64,000 bases of DNA from Rhodosporidiobolus odoratus (GCA_034387635.1 JAOANU010000001.1:1-64000), one strand, 5' to 3'. Positions 33,287 to 45,319 are shown, counted from the stretch's first letter. Made by a program: numbers and translations. Notes: generated by a model from the letters alone, not told the origin.

Positions 33287-35876
33287 CTAAGCCTTGACAT
33301 CCCCAACCGTGGTAGTCTCGTCCAATCCCTCTGCTCCAGCAGCGTTCGCTGTTCCACCGACTGCGCCCGCAGTGGCCAAAGGGCGATTTGCCGGGAAGAG
33401 GAGGACCTCCTTGATGTTGGTCTGGTCGGTGAGGAACATGACGAGCCTGCGGAATGGAACCAAAAATGAGGATGATGTCCTAACACACTTCCTATGTGAG
33501 AGGAAATGAGATACCGGTCAATTCCAAGGCCCCAACCTCCTGTAGGAGGAAGGCCATGCTCGAGGGCATCGATCTAGAAGCGGAAAACGGTCAGTAAAGG
33601 CAAGTTGGAAGGTGAGAGCACGGGAGAAGTACGCACAAAGGTCTCATCGTATCCCTGCGCCTCCTCATCTCCCTGAGCTTTCTGCTTCATCTGATCCTCA
33701 AAGTTGGCCTTCTGGATGAAGGGGTCGTTCAACTCGGTGTAGGCGTTGCACACCTCCCTGGTCGCGATGAAGGCCTCGAAGCGCTCGCAGAGACCGGGGA
33801 TGGAGCGGTGGTGCTTAGCAAGGGGGGACATGACTTGCGGGTGACCGACGATGAAGGAGGGGGAGATGCACTGGTTCTCGATGAACTCGCCGACGAGCTG
33901 TATGGAGAGGGAGGAAGGGGTCAGCAGATGCGGCGCGGTCAGACTGGGCCCAAGCTCGGGAGCGTATGTAGCGCAGACACGACTATGCACAGCCATACAG
34001 AGAGCGGGGGGGAGGAGGGCGGTATAAGGCCGAATAGGCGGGTGACGACCACAAGAAGCGGAATAAGTGCTGACCTTGTCGAGGAGACGGGCGTTGGTGC
34101 GGGGTTCAGAGCAGTCGACGTTGTGCTAGTGAGACGAGAGTAATTAGTCTAGCTAGGCCCAAGAAGCGAAAGGGAAAAGCTAAAAACCTTGGTGCAAAGC
34201 TCCCTCAGGAACTTGTTGGTCTCGTCCGAGTCAAGCTGGTCACCAGGCGGGAACTTGACGTTCAACTGCTTCTCCAACTCCTCGATCATGTTGAACCTCT
34301 TCCAAGGAGCGGTAAAGTCCAACTCCATCTCGGGTCCATCCTTACCCTCGGGGTGGTACTTGAGCTTGTAGCCGCCGGTAAGGTGGTGAACCATGCCAGA
34401 GATGAGCGATTCGGTGAGGTCCATGAGATCGTACATGTCGGCGTAGGCCATGTAGAACTCGCAGATGGAGAACTCAGGGTTATGAGTCAAGTCAATGCCT
34501 TCGTTACGGAAGACACGACCAATCTCATAAACCCTGTCGAGTCCTCCAACTACGAGTTCCTTCAGGTACAGCTCGGGCGCGACACGCATGAAGAGGTCGA
34601 GGTTGAGGGCGTTGTGGTGAGTGATGAAGGGCTTGGCGGTAGCTCCACCGGCGATCTGGTTCATCATGGGAGTTTCGACTTCGAGGAAGCCGAGGTTGTC
34701 GAGGAACTTGCGGACGTAGTTGATGATACGAGCGCGCTTGATAAAGACGTCCCGACGCTCCTGGTTCATGATGAGGTCGAGGTAACGCTTGCGGTGACGC
34801 TGCTCTTGGTCCTTGAAGCCGTAGTGCTCGGCGGGGAGTTGGTGGAGGTTGGGAGAGAGGAGAACGCAGGATTTGGGAGAGATGGAGAGCTCGGAACGCT
34901 TGGTGCGCATGGGGTTACCGGTGACACCGAGGATGTCGCCGCGACGGAAGAGGTTGTGGAGAGCGTCGAACTCTTCCGGAGACTCGGAGTCGCTGCAGGT
35001 AGGAGAGCGCGTGAGGATCAACAGGGAAGCGAGATGGCAATGACGGAAGAGGAGAACGTACTTGGCGGTCGCCATAACCTGAATCTTCTGTCCCTCGCTC
35101 CACAGGTCGTAGAACCTGAGCTTCGCACCCTGCGCACGCATAGAGTGGATGCGTCCGGCAACACTGACAACATCGTCGCTCTTGCTTCCCGCTTCCTTGC
35201 AGACCTCGCTGTACTTCTCGACGTAAGCCGGGAGAGAGATGGTGACATGGAACTTGTGAGGGTAGGGGCTGGGGGTGGTGAGGGTGCGTTCGGAAGCGGG
35301 GATGGCGCGAAGCTTCTGGATGGCGCGAGAGCGGATCTCGTAGTATTGCTGTAGGACATAACGCATAAACGGGAGAAGGGACGACTCGAAAACGAAATAA
35401 ACACACGTTTGGGGAGAGCTCCTCCTCGGCGTCGGCGGCGGAGACCTTGGCAGTAGGTTGAGCCGGTGCGGAAGCAGCCTATGGTGTAGAACGGTCAGGA
35501 TAAAGTCAAATGAAGAAGGGAGAAAAAGGGGCAGCATACCTTCTCCGCCTTCTTCTTGGCAGCATCGCGCTGCTTGATGCGCTTCTTGAGCTCACTGAGG
35601 GCGACAGGTCGATATGGTTAACTTTGATCCGGCAGGGTGTAAGGGAGTCTGTTGGTGAGCGTACCTCTTGCTGACCATCTCGCCCGTCTCGGGGTCCTTC
35701 TGGAGGTTGGGGGCATCGCCCTGCTGCTTGGCGGGAACTTCGGGGGTTGCAATGTCGCTCATTTTATTGGGTCTTGGGGAGTAAAGGTGGAAAGAAGGGC
35801 GAGTAAAGGTGCGAAGTTGCGGGCGTAAAGTGGGTTGAATCGAGTGGGAGAAATGGCGTAGGGGGCGCAAGAGCAT
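33287..35876 (-). CDS. Lysyl-tRNA synthetase, class II, with possible dual start
   Basis: Charges tRNA-Lys. About nine exons; the first six boundaries are 35665-35876, 35540-35594, 35407-35478, 35062-35348, 34188-34992 and 34075-34135. The N-terminal lysine-rich extension ([18 protein letters not shown]) is typical of eukaryotic cytosolic LysRS. Class II motif 1 is around [15 protein letters not shown], motif 2 around [16 protein letters not shown], and motif 3 around [14 protein letters not shown]. Two in-frame ATGs are present. The one at 35762 (MSDIATPEV) gives the usual cytosolic protein. The one at 35876 adds 38 residues rich in Arg, Ser and Leu with no acids ([14 protein letters not shown]), a good mitochondrial presequence. 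One gene may therefore supply both compartments. Stop TAG at 33287. Confidence 0.93.
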
Positions 35877-36419
35877 ACACTAGACTGTAGAGGAGGCTTG
35901 AGTTAGCTAGATTATACAGTTACTAGGTCGCTTGAGGGTGTTGATCTGATGTGAGAGCTGTTTCTAGATGAAGCCTCACCTCGAGCAACTACCTGAAGAT
36001 GACTCCACCGCGTGCGAGTCAGCTGGGAGCCTGATCAGGCTAAGCAATAGCTGTAAAGGACTGACCGAGTGTCTGTATGCTTGTAGCTAGCTCGCGAGAA
36101 GAGCGAAATGTGGATGTCGAAAAAGAACCGTCCGTTGCTGGTTGACTTGGACTTCCTCGACTTCCCATACACACCTGAGACTGCTACGCCAACAATCGCT
36201 GACCTTGCGGATCGTATAGTAGTCGCTTTGCGTACCTTCTTGGCGACCGGTCGGCGCACTCCGCTTACCGCCAGCTCCGTCTTCATTCCTCTGTCATTTC
36301 CCCCTATTGCCGCATTACCAGAACTCTGCCTGTCTGAACGGCCACACTAGCTGGATGTCGCGCTCTAGTCACTGCTCTCCGCAACTTGGTGAGTTGGCCT
36401 CCGCTGTGCTGTATACTTG

Positions 36420-36426
36420 TTTTTTT

Positions 36427-36466
<40 letters not shown>
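36420..36466. repeat. T9-G38 homopolymer tract
   Basis: Nine T followed by 38 consecutive G. The surrounding 35877-36828 has no supported gene. A run this long would form G-quadruplexes if real, but polymerase or assembly artefact is common for such tracts. Confidence 0.9.
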
Positions 36467-36828
36467 CTTGCATGGACGCTGCATTTCGTGTCCACGCCCT
36501 GGGCGGCTCTCGCTGCAGCATCGGCCTGCAGCGTCAGACGGGGCTCTAGAGTCAACAAAACGCCCGGGGTCTCGGGCTGTTCTCGCCGCTGTGGTGCTCG
36601 ACAGTAGTTCATCTCCACGATGCTGCGTGTCCCAGATCTTACCTGGTCCACGTGAAAAGAGGTAGCCCGGCAGCTATAGACGAGCCGAATGCTCTGCCTC
36701 GAGTCAGAGGAACTGCCCTCCCGCTGACAGAGGAGGCAAGGGAGAAAGCATTAATGACAAGGAACTGGGTGACCCGAAGCTGCTACATAGTCCGGCCGTT
36801 ATCCTGATCATAGCGACACGGTGACCAA

Positions 36829-38029
36829 CTAGTCGTCGTCCTGAATCGTGATCCCCGCCTCCTTCGCCGGTGCCGCCCTCTCCTCTTCCTCCTTCAACTT
36901 CCTCAACTCCTCCTCTTCAACTTGCGGAGGAAGCGGCGCCCTCAACTGCACGCCTTGATTCCGTTGCTCGCTCTCCTGTTCTTGTTCCTCGCCCTCGCTC
37001 TCCGCTTCCCTCTCCTCAGCACTCTTGAACTTGAACCCAGCTCCGCCCGCCAACTTCCTCTTCTTCTCCCCACCCTCACCTTGACCCGCAGCTTCTCCAC
37101 CTTCGGCAGTCGTACCTCCAGAGGTAGAAGTCGTGCCTTTGCCCCCTTTCCCCCTTGCGTCTTTCTTGCGCTGTCGCTTGAGGCGGTTCTTGGCGGTTTT
37201 TTCTTCCGCAGCGGCTTCGTTTGCGGCTTGTCGGGCGAGGGATTCAGATTTTTGACGTTCCTGGGTTGGGTGAAGGGATGGAATGGACCGGATTATTCGG
37301 GTGCGGGGTTCGTCGGGCGGGTCAGAGATGGGTGGGTAAGGGTGCGAGGTAAGCGGGAAACGGGAGGGAATGGCAAGAAGCCGCAGAGATCGAGTGATCG
37401 AATTGCAGTGTCGCGAGGTAAGGGCGCAGGTGTGATAGGTGTACGTGGCAAGGAGATTCGGCGTGGACATGCGGGCAGCGACTGGATCAGAAGGAGAAAA
37501 GCAGGACAGAGCGGGACAGTAACGAACAAATTCCTCTTCCTCATCCATGATCTTCAGCCGCTCGTACTCGCGTCGCCGAGCTTGCTTGTAGACGTGCTGC
37601 GGGCCGGACGAGCCGTCAATGTTCCGATCTGCACGTAGGAATGGTGACCACGATAGGCGGCCGGAAGTATCACTGCCGCAACCATCCCCCCCACAGCTCA
37701 GATAGCCAGGCTTGCACTCGGAGTAGATTGCATCGCGTCCTCGCGCCTCGGATATGCGCCCACTTCCGGCAAAGATGGTTGATCAAGAAGCGATACCAAC
37801 TCACAAACTCTCCACTTCCAGCACCCGCACTAGATCCCTGTACATTCTTCATCATCTCCCTAGGCGGTCTCAAGCTCTTTCCCACCCCTTCTTTCGCCCG
37901 CTGAGGGATATAGACGTCCTTGTCCGGGTTGGCGAGGAGCTTGTTGAGTTGGGCTGCTTGTCGTTCGGCTGGGGTGGCGGAGCGGGAGAGAGAGGGCTTC
38001 TTGGTCGCATTGGACGCGTTGTGGGTCAT
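36829..38029 (-). CDS. PRKRIP1-like protein (DUF1168), spliceosome-associated
   Basis: Three exons: 37805-38029, 37529-37597 and 36829-37260. The signature KLLANPDKDVYIP, then PPREMMKNVQGSSAGAGSGEF with HVYKQARRREYERLKIMD after the first intron, is the conserved block of human PRKRIP1, a small helical protein of late spliceosomes. A Lys/Arg-rich helix (AKNRLKRQRKKDARGKGGKG) and an acidic tail ending IQDDD follow. Start chosen at 38029 (MTHNASNATKKPS), which gives the usual short N-terminus; the frame is open further upstream. The first intron is about 207 nt, longer than most here. Confidence 0.9.
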
Positions 38030-38162
38030 GTCCAGAGCGTCCGGGCGAGATCGACGGGTGACAAGCGAGAGGGAAGCGAAGGGGGTGCGTGGAGATGTGA
38101 AATGATTAGGCCAGAGAATTTCTGTTAAATATACTTGCATGTCTCGACGCTGGTGACATCAA

Positions 38163-38270
38163 GCACGGATGCCCGAGTGGTTAAGGGGCCGCTCTCAAGT
38201 GAAACGTCTTGCACTGGAGCAGTGTTATGCGGTGCTTAATTGCGCAAGGGTTCGAATCCCTTTCCGTGCA
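38163..38270 (+). tRNA. tRNA-Leu(CAA) with intron, copy 1
   Basis: Acceptor stem GCACGGA/TCCGTGC plus discriminator A. D arm CCCGAGTGGTTAAGGGG; anticodon loop CTCAAG with CAA anticodon. An intron of about 27 nt (TGAAACG to GCAGTGTT) follows position 37. The long variable arm is TGCTTAATTGCGC, and the T arm is AAGGG-TTCGAAT-CCCTT. Type II structure and A73 fit leucine. Pair 31-39 is a T-T mismatch. A short T-run downstream (38275) serves as Pol III terminator. Confidence 0.92.
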
Positions 38271-40296
38271 TCAACTTTTGCAGGCAACGAGCTTGCACTA
38301 CTTTTGATCCTCTGACGGTTCAGCGTCGTTGTACTACCGGAATCAGAGGATCCCCTGGCGCCGGAATGTGCACACTGGCGCGGTGCATGTGTACAAGTGC
38401 AGTCTACATGTCTGGAGTGCTTATATGCTCTGGCTTCTTGACTTGGCTATGGCCAGACAAGTACGACCCATGCGGACAGGACCACAGCAAGGTGCGCACC
38501 CAGAGAGGAACAATGGGCCATGGGGAGGCTGGCTGGCAAAACAAAGGAGACTGCCAAGGTCTGGACAGGTGTGACGGGCAAATGCAAGTTACAACTACAC
38601 CTGATCTATACTGACCCGGAAACGTGAGGCTGGAGAGGTGTGAGCGGGAAAATCAGAAGAGGAAGTGCTGCTGACGGCAACTACACTCGCATCTTTCAAT
38701 CGACCGGAGGCTAGCAGGACTGGCAGGCGCCTCTTGTTGCTTTTTGCATCTCTGTGCCCTATGTCTTGCACTAATCCTCTCCGACCCTTCTGAAGGAAGA
38801 CTCGTCACCTCTCCGCTGCATACCCACCGAATCCGGTTTCCTCCACCTCCCTCCAACTTTTTCAACCCCACAATCTTTTCTTGTAGAATCTAATGCAACA
38901 CCCTATCCCTTCTGCCCGCAAGTGTAGCAGCATGCTCCACGAGTGAGTTGGGCATCAGCGACGGTTATGACCTTCTCAGGGGAGACTGAGACGGCAGCGG
39001 ACCTCGAGTAGCAGCACTTTCGTGTGAGGATAGAGTATGGCTCCAAATGAGGTTTCTGGCTTATTATACCACCCAAGGAAGGCGGGTCAATTCTCTGCAT
39101 ATATTGCCACAGGTGTACAAGTAACAATACAAGTGGACCTCACAGGTGCTCATGTGTGCAAAGATAGCTATACTCTGAAGGCAAATGGTGTGATGGTCCT
39201 GCTTTGGTCCTGCATCTGCCTGGATCACGTCAAGCTTTTCAGTGCCACCTTACGGACCTTGCTGATATTTCTTTGCCAGCTTGAGAAGGTCAACTATTCT
39301 ATCGATCCTCGATTACTCCTGGATTGGTGATTCCTTGGTCATCTGGGACCTTGACATGGTCTCATTGGGGTGTGTGAAAGTGGATTTCGGCTCTACTTAG
39401 GACGGGGCCTTGCACAGTGAGCCTTAAAAGGGAAACAAATCTGCTGTTGCTGACTCGCTCCCTTGCATCCTCCTGAAGCCACTCCCACTGTCATTCTGCA
39501 TGCCAGGATCTTCTCATGGCCCAAAATCTCCCCTGAAGAGCCCAGAGCTTCGCTGGGGGCAACTTCGCAGTTCATGGTGGGAATTGTGTCACGACGTGGC
39601 AAGCCCGTTTTCCCTCAACTCCCGTGTCCCTATGCTGCTCGGGTTTGACGTGTACCGGCTAAAAATTCAGGTTCATGGCTGGACACTTGGCTGGCCCTCA
39701 GTCTTGCGGAATCACTGCAGCTATCAATCACATAGTCTCAGTCCTTGCCTCATTCAAGGTGGGGCCCGGTTGGGGTGCACAGCCTTGCTCTCATCCCTAC
39801 GTAGCTTCCTATTGTCCCTCGTGCCATGTGAGCAGGTGCTGGACTGCTCTGTGGCCAGGAGAGGTACACTAGGCGTGGTGAGGTTCAGAAATCCCGGGAA
39901 GGAGCAAACATCCCTCTCCTTCCCTTTTACATATAAACGAATGGTCACACAGGCCACCAAAGTGCGTCTTCTACTGATCTGTCCACCAACAACCCTGACA
40001 GTGTGCAAGTCTACCAACGAACATGAACAGCACCTTTCAGAGGACCAGACATATCCGCGCTCTGCGAACACATCTTCAAGCTGCTTATGTTCTTTGCCAG
40101 AAGGCAACGGATATCCCCTTCCTTTTTTCCTGAGCAGACCTAGTGCTGATGTCTCGAGTGATTGGAGATGGCGATGCCGGCGCGGACATTTGCCTGATCG
40201 AGTGTTTGGAGACGGCAATGCCGGAGCGGACATTCGCCTGAAGGGGCAAACCCGAAAGTAGTATGGTGTGTGCTCATTTTGGGCCACCGTTATTAA
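38271..40296. other. Gene-poor segment between twin tRNA genes
   Basis: No supported gene. A 253-codon open frame (39500-40261, plus) and a 177-codon one on the other strand overlap and look like noncoding sequence. Two diverged copies of a roughly 44-bp unit (GGAGATGGCGATGCCGG and GGAGACGGCAATGCCGG) lie at 40165-40250. TTGAGAAGGTCA motifs or near-matches occur at 38967 (reverse) and 39281. Confidence 0.4.
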
Positions 40297-40404
40297 GCAC
40301 GGATGCCCGAGTGGTTAAGGGGCCGCTCTCAAGTGAAACGTCTTGCACTGGAGCAGTGTTATGCGGTGCTTAATTGCGCAAGGGTTCGAATCCCTTTCCG
40401 TGCA
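40297..40404 (+). tRNA. tRNA-Leu(CAA) with intron, copy 2
   Basis: Identical over all 108 bases, intron included, to 38163-38270, with unrelated flanks apart from the A preceding the gene. The T5 terminator starts at 40408. Exact identity without flank identity points to gene conversion or a very tight duplication. Confidence 0.92.
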
Positions 40405-41036
40405 AAACTTTTTGGACCTCAGGCTCGCCTGCGGTGTCTGGTGGACTTTCTTCAATTGCCTGAGCTGTACCTCGCGCATTGACAGACAACAGAGGCCTGG
40501 CTCAATCTATGGTGTCGCTTGTCAACGGTGCAAGGGAGGCAAAGGCGCATCCTGAATGACAAGTTACCCTGCACTACAGTAGCGTAAACTGGCGCATCTA
40601 GCGCAACAGTAGGACCACATACCTGGACAGGTTCCATGCCCATTCCTGAATGGAAACCTGCAGATTAAACAACAAGGGCAAATACGCAGAAACCCATACA
40701 GCCACTCTTCCTGACCCATATTCTCCGCGCTATGCCTGTCATACACCTTCTACTTGTTGTCATCAGATGAGCTGTACTCTGCCAGGTCGGACTTGCCACC
40801 ATGAACTACCAAGTTGTCGAGGGAAGTCTCGTTAAGGACCACATTCAAAATCGACAAGGGCTATCGGAGAGAGAGGAGATAAGTAGTGGACCGCTGCTTG
40901 CTGGCTAGTGTCAGGGGAAAAGGACTCATAGGCTGGTAGTTCGCGCCTCCAGCAAAGGTGTAAGGCTAGGCCTCACCAAAGGGAAATAAGGATAAGATGA
41001 GACACGAGGGAGATGGATGGTAGAGCGCAGTTCCTC

Positions 41037-41136
41037 CTGGTTCTTCTCCTTACGCTCACGCTCATGGAGAACGAACCAGGTATGTACACTTCCGTAGCTC
41101 TCTCCTTACGCTCACGCTCACGGAGAACAAACCAGC
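41037..41136. repeat. Paired direct and inverted short repeats
   Basis: CTCCTTACGCTCACGCTCA occurs at 41048 and 41102, each followed by GGAGAAC and AACCAG. CTGGTTCTTCTCC near 41037 is nearly complementary to GGAGAACGAACCAG at 41070, giving a potential hairpin. The rest of 40405-41240 shows nothing supported. Confidence 0.6.
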
Positions 41137-41245
41137 AATATACTGTGTTCCCTTGTCTCTCCGGTACATCGTCGAGACGAAGTGTTGGTCAACTTATCTA
41201 CGCGACCTTCCAAAAGGCTGGTTCCTCTGCGCGCCTGAGTCGCTT

Positions 41246-42775
41246 CAGGGCCAATTGCTGTGAGGTCTGACAGAGGGGTTTGGTTGGAGGGCTTTGGGCG
41301 TCGCTCTCGGCAAGGCAAAGTCACTTGCAAGGGGGGGAAAGGGTCTCCATGCTCTCCTCACTGTCTTTGGCTGATCCCTCTTCATAGGTTGCGGAGCGCC
41401 ACTTTCGAGAGCCTTGACGGCCCAGAAGTCAGCCGGATCCTCCTGATTGCCACGGGAATGTACAGCGTACCACACCCACAACCTCTCCCTCTTTGTCCCA
41501 ATCGTGCCCCTCTACCTCATTGTCCTTTGACTCCCAAAGCTGTTGGGTCAAGGGGCGTCTTGTCAGCAAGCAGGAGAAGCAAATGAGGAGGAAGTTGGAT
41601 GCGCACCTCCGAGTCCACATCTATTCCATCGAGCTCCAGCACATTGTTTCCATCTTCTTCTTCCTGGTCATCCTCATCTTCCTCTTGGTCGTCCTCATCT
41701 ACCAGCATCTACACACATACAATGTTGGTCAGAAGTGCTACTGTACAGGGAAAGTAGACTGGCTCACCTCCTTTCTCAATTCCTCCAACAACACGGTCTG
41801 CGCAAACATCCCCACGCGCCCATACCTTTCTAGCACCCTGAAAGTGACTTAACGGATGTCACAGAGGAAGGGTTCAATAGAAGAGCTCTCCGGGAGAGGC
41901 ACTGGTGGGAGGGAGTATGTGTGAGGGAGGCGCTTCGAAGTGGATGTGGAAGGACGGATCAAGGGTGACAATTTGTTGGGCGACTCAATCCTGTTCCTTC
42001 ATGCTCGCGTCTTCTGCCTTCAGCCACTGCTTCATGGCGGATGAGGAAGGAAAGGGCACCTGCCCCTATTTCGCGCCCATGTCCTTCTTCACGACCATGG
42101 CCGTTGTGTCGGAGGGTGGAGAGTTCTAGCCTAGCAACCTTTCGGTTCTCTCCCTTGGGTCCTAGAGAGAGAGAGATGGATGATGATTCCAAGCCGCTTC
42201 GCTACAGTTCTTCCTTTGGTTCCTCGGTTCCTTCCCGTCACACCGTTTTCTCGTTGACGACCTTTTTGAGGATATCGGCCGGGACTTGAACGGCGTACGG
42301 GTCGGCAAGCTTCTGTGCGGCTGCTCTGGCGTCAAACCGGGAAGGGAGAGTTGAATATGAGGGAGGCCCCCGGAGGCCCAGCCAAGCCACCAGGGCCGTT
42401 CTTGTCGTTCATGTTGAGATGCACTTCAGCCTGCAGGCAGGGGGGTAATTCAGCACAGATTGACCAAGGGAGAGCAAAGCTTGATACGTACCTCATGTCC
42501 AGACCAAACTTGCTGCGTCCCGAGCGCTTGCAGCTGCTGCGCTTGCGCAAGCCCTTCCTGGAGGGCAGCACAAATAGTTAGTGAACAGCGTGGGACAAGA
42601 ATGGAAAGAAAGGTGGCTGCAAGAAGAAGATGGACATACTGTGATGCCTTGTCCTGCGCCTCCAGCGCCAGCACTGCCTTAGTCCACTCCTCCTCGCTCC
42701 CACCTGTATGATGCAGAGTATGAGGAAACCTGGACAACAAAGGGGAAAGCAAGAGAAAGAATGAACGAGGCATAC
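41246..42775 (-). pseudogene. Unknown multi-exon gene, probably decayed
   Basis: Unrecognised. Several exon-like pieces splice well on the minus strand. One is EEEWTKAVLALEAQDKASQ joined to EGLAQAQQLQALGTQQVWSG; another is the acidic exon MLVDEDDQEEDEDDQEEEDG preceded by VLERYGRVGMFAQTVLLEEL. Next are LWESKDNEVEGHDWDKEGE and EDPADFWAVKALESGAP. Between them, AAQKLADPYAVQVPADILKK and MKQWLKAEDASMKEQD are interrupted by stops or frame changes, including TGA directly after KEQD. The acidic run and scattered Trp recall transposon-derived or regulatory proteins, but I cannot name a family. Confidence 0.35.
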
Positions 42776-42808
42776 CCTTCTTTTCATGTTAATTCTTTGC
42801 TGTAACAT

Positions 42809-43800
42809 GCGGTAAGCGGTTCAGCCAACCGAGTGCAGGAAGATGAGGGTGTTCAGCTCACCACTAGCCGTCCTTGCCGCGATTTACTTCTGACAAACAC
42901 GTGCAAACTCCTCATCTGCTTCGCGGTCACCGCCGATCAGCTTGAGACAGTCTCTGCAAGAGAGAGCATGAGACGCACCAGGTACCACGGCAAACACCTT
43001 GTACAAGCCCGCCGCCGGCCGTGAGGGAGAGCGGGCTAGCTGAAAGTCGCGACATGGCAATGAGGCAGACGGGAAACGGGGGATAGAGACATACAGGGCA
43101 GTTCATGGTTCCTTTTTACAAGGTCAGCTTGACCTGCTTGTGCGGGCATGGTTGACAAGCAAGCTGAGCTAGGGAGACAAGGGGCAGGAGAGATCAGCGA
43201 GACGACCTTGTTTGGCAGAAAGGACACGTAAAAGGCGACAGACTTGACGCGATGGGGTGAGGGAGTACATGTAGTCGGAGAAGAGCGAGAGATGGAAGAA
43301 GGGAAGAGCAGTTGGGAAAGGGAGTAACAGACGGCAAGCGTTTGCCTGCTCAGATACTCTTGTGACAGACCCTCCGTTGTCCAGAAGCTGATGGTACTGT
43401 CAGTAGGTTGATCGGTCTGAAATTCAGGCTCCGGTACACATATAGGCTACTTTACAGACCAGCTGACACAATTGAGAAGGTCAGGCTGGGGTGAATCGCT
43501 CGTGTCAAGGTTTCCGCTGTGGAAAGCCGCAGCCTCATTCTGTGAAAGTATAGGGAGCGAGCGCACCGCATTTGTAGATCAATATATCTTTACCTAACCT
43601 GTTCGAGAGTCACTACGCCGGCCCCGGAACCGGATCCATCTGCCTCGAAAAAACAGCTGCTCCTTTGTTCCGCCATAATACATCTATTCTATACGACATC
43701 CAAAACCCGAATTCTATGCGTCACCGAGATCCTGCTTCTTTCCCCTAGAACCCCTATGTACAGTAGCCTGATTTTCGGATAGCCCTCCCCTATGCATCCC
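42809..43800. other. Intergenic region
   Basis: No gene supported. TTGAGAAGGTCA is present at 43472. The 3' flank of the PAQR gene begins at 43800. Confidence 0.35.
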
Positions 43801-45319
43801 TCACCGAGCGAGAGCACAACTTACCCCCCCTCCCGCGGCCCCATGTACGGCCACGAACCCCTCAACTGCCCCCATCCACTGCGTCGCCACCGCCGCCACG
43901 ACGAAAAGGTGGAAAATGTTGTGAGAGTTGCCGAAAAAGTCGAAAGCGCCAGAGGTGGGGAAGAGGGATTCGGGGTAGAGCTCGGAGCTGCAGATCGTAC
44001 TAAGTATCAGTAAGGAGAGAAAAGGGAGGGAAGAGGAAAGATGGGACGCACTAGAACATCCCGCCGAGGAGCATGAGGGTGATTTCGATGGACAGGGAGG
44101 AGAATGACATGCGAGCGCTGGCGGCGGCGTACTATACAGACAGGCAAGTTTCAGGTGTGATAGCTGGTGAAACAATGAGGCGAGATAACGCACCCCATAC
44201 TTCAGAACAGCATGAATGTGCGGAATGACGGCGACCAAGGCGACGGCCCAGAAGATACCGGTGCGGAGCTTGCGGTATTCGTGCGTCTGGTATTTGGTAG
44301 AGATGACGATGACGTAGACTCCGACTGCCCAACCAAAGAAGGTCAGGGTTCAGCGAGCAGATCGAGGAAAAGGTGAGAAAGAACGGGACGAACCGCTACA
44401 GCTGAGCATCATCAAGGCGATGTAGGGGTTCCGGAGATGAGGGTCGCAGTAGAAGCCGTAGTAGAACGAGGGGATGAACCGCAGAGAGCCATGGAGAAGG
44501 ATGCCTGCCGTCAAGAAAAGTTGGACAAGATTGGGAAGGTCAGCCTTCGAGCTTTTCGGCGAAGTCGGGCGTATACCGAGGACTCACCAAAGTAGTCGGC
44601 CTTCTGCAGTCGACTACATGCCTGCAGGTGAGAACGCGTTAGCTCAACTCCGTCCGCGGACCAGGCACTGCAGCTAAGCAGGAAGGGCAAGGCTAGAAGA
44701 AGGGGGAATATCGACTCACCTTCTCTGAGTGCGCCAATCCGCAGTGATACGCCGCACTGAGCCCAAAGCAGGTTGCAGCACCGAGAAAAAGCGCCCCGAA
44801 GACGAGAGTGTCTTCGAAAGTGACTGAGGGGTATTCGGGCGAAAGAAGGGGGAGGGGGAGGTATCGAGCGGCGGCGGCGGCGTGAGGGTGAGAGGCGAGG
44901 TAGGACGGGTGGATAGTACCGAGGACGAGGAGGGAGAGGAACCAAAAGCAGAACATGGCGGGGGCGAGGTGCGTCCACGTGTTGGCTGCAGACAACCGGG
45001 TTTTCCGTCAATTGAGACGCAAGAGACGGCAAGGGAGTGGCGCACCCAGTTCGTTGTGCATCCATGTTAAGCTCCCCGCGCATTCCTTCCAATTCTTCAT
45101 CTCTGTTCGGTACCCAGCTCGAATGCAGCAATTTTGCTGCAGATACAGAGGTGCTTCATCGAAACTCGTCGTTCGGCAGGTCTTTGTCTTGACCACGACG
45201 ACGGCCGAAAGCTGTAGTGAGTGGCCCTCTTCGGCGCTGCCGAGAATGGGCGTTGGCGGAGGCGCGATAGCAGAGACCGAAGTGATCGTAGTGGTGGTGG
45301 AAATGGTAGAAGTGATCAT
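43801..45319 (-). CDS. PAQR / Izh-type seven-helix membrane receptor (hemolysin III family)
   Basis: Fungal Izh/adiponectin-receptor-like protein, predicted in ER or plasma membrane, linked in yeast to zinc and sterol metabolism. N-terminal PAQR block: SFDEAPLYLQQNCCIRAGYR, KECAGSLTWMHNEL, then after a phase-1 intron ANTWTHLAPAMFCF. The helix with FGLSAAYHCGLAHSEKV carries the conserved Ser and His of the active site. Later exons: IPSFYYGFYCDPHLRNPY, EYRKLRTGIFWAVALVAVIPH and, last, FFGNSHNIFHLFVVAAVATQW with the HxxxH metal ligands. Start chosen at 45319 (MITSTISTTTT); the frame is open 63 codons further up. Stop TGA at 43801. Confidence 0.88.

Noticed and set aside
34353..35354. 333-codon plus-strand open frame
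   Set aside because: It is a shadow of the lysyl-tRNA synthetase exons on the opposite strand.
38163..38270. tRNA-Ser(TGA) reading of the tRNA gene
   Set aside because: A TGAAA loop can be drawn, but standard spacing from the D arm places CAA in the anticodon, and the variable arm, A73 and intron position fit leucine.
39500..40261. 253-codon open frame between the tRNA genes
   Set aside because: Composition is Cys/Ser/Leu-rich without domain features, a long frame also exists on the other strand, and there are no intron signals like those of real genes here.
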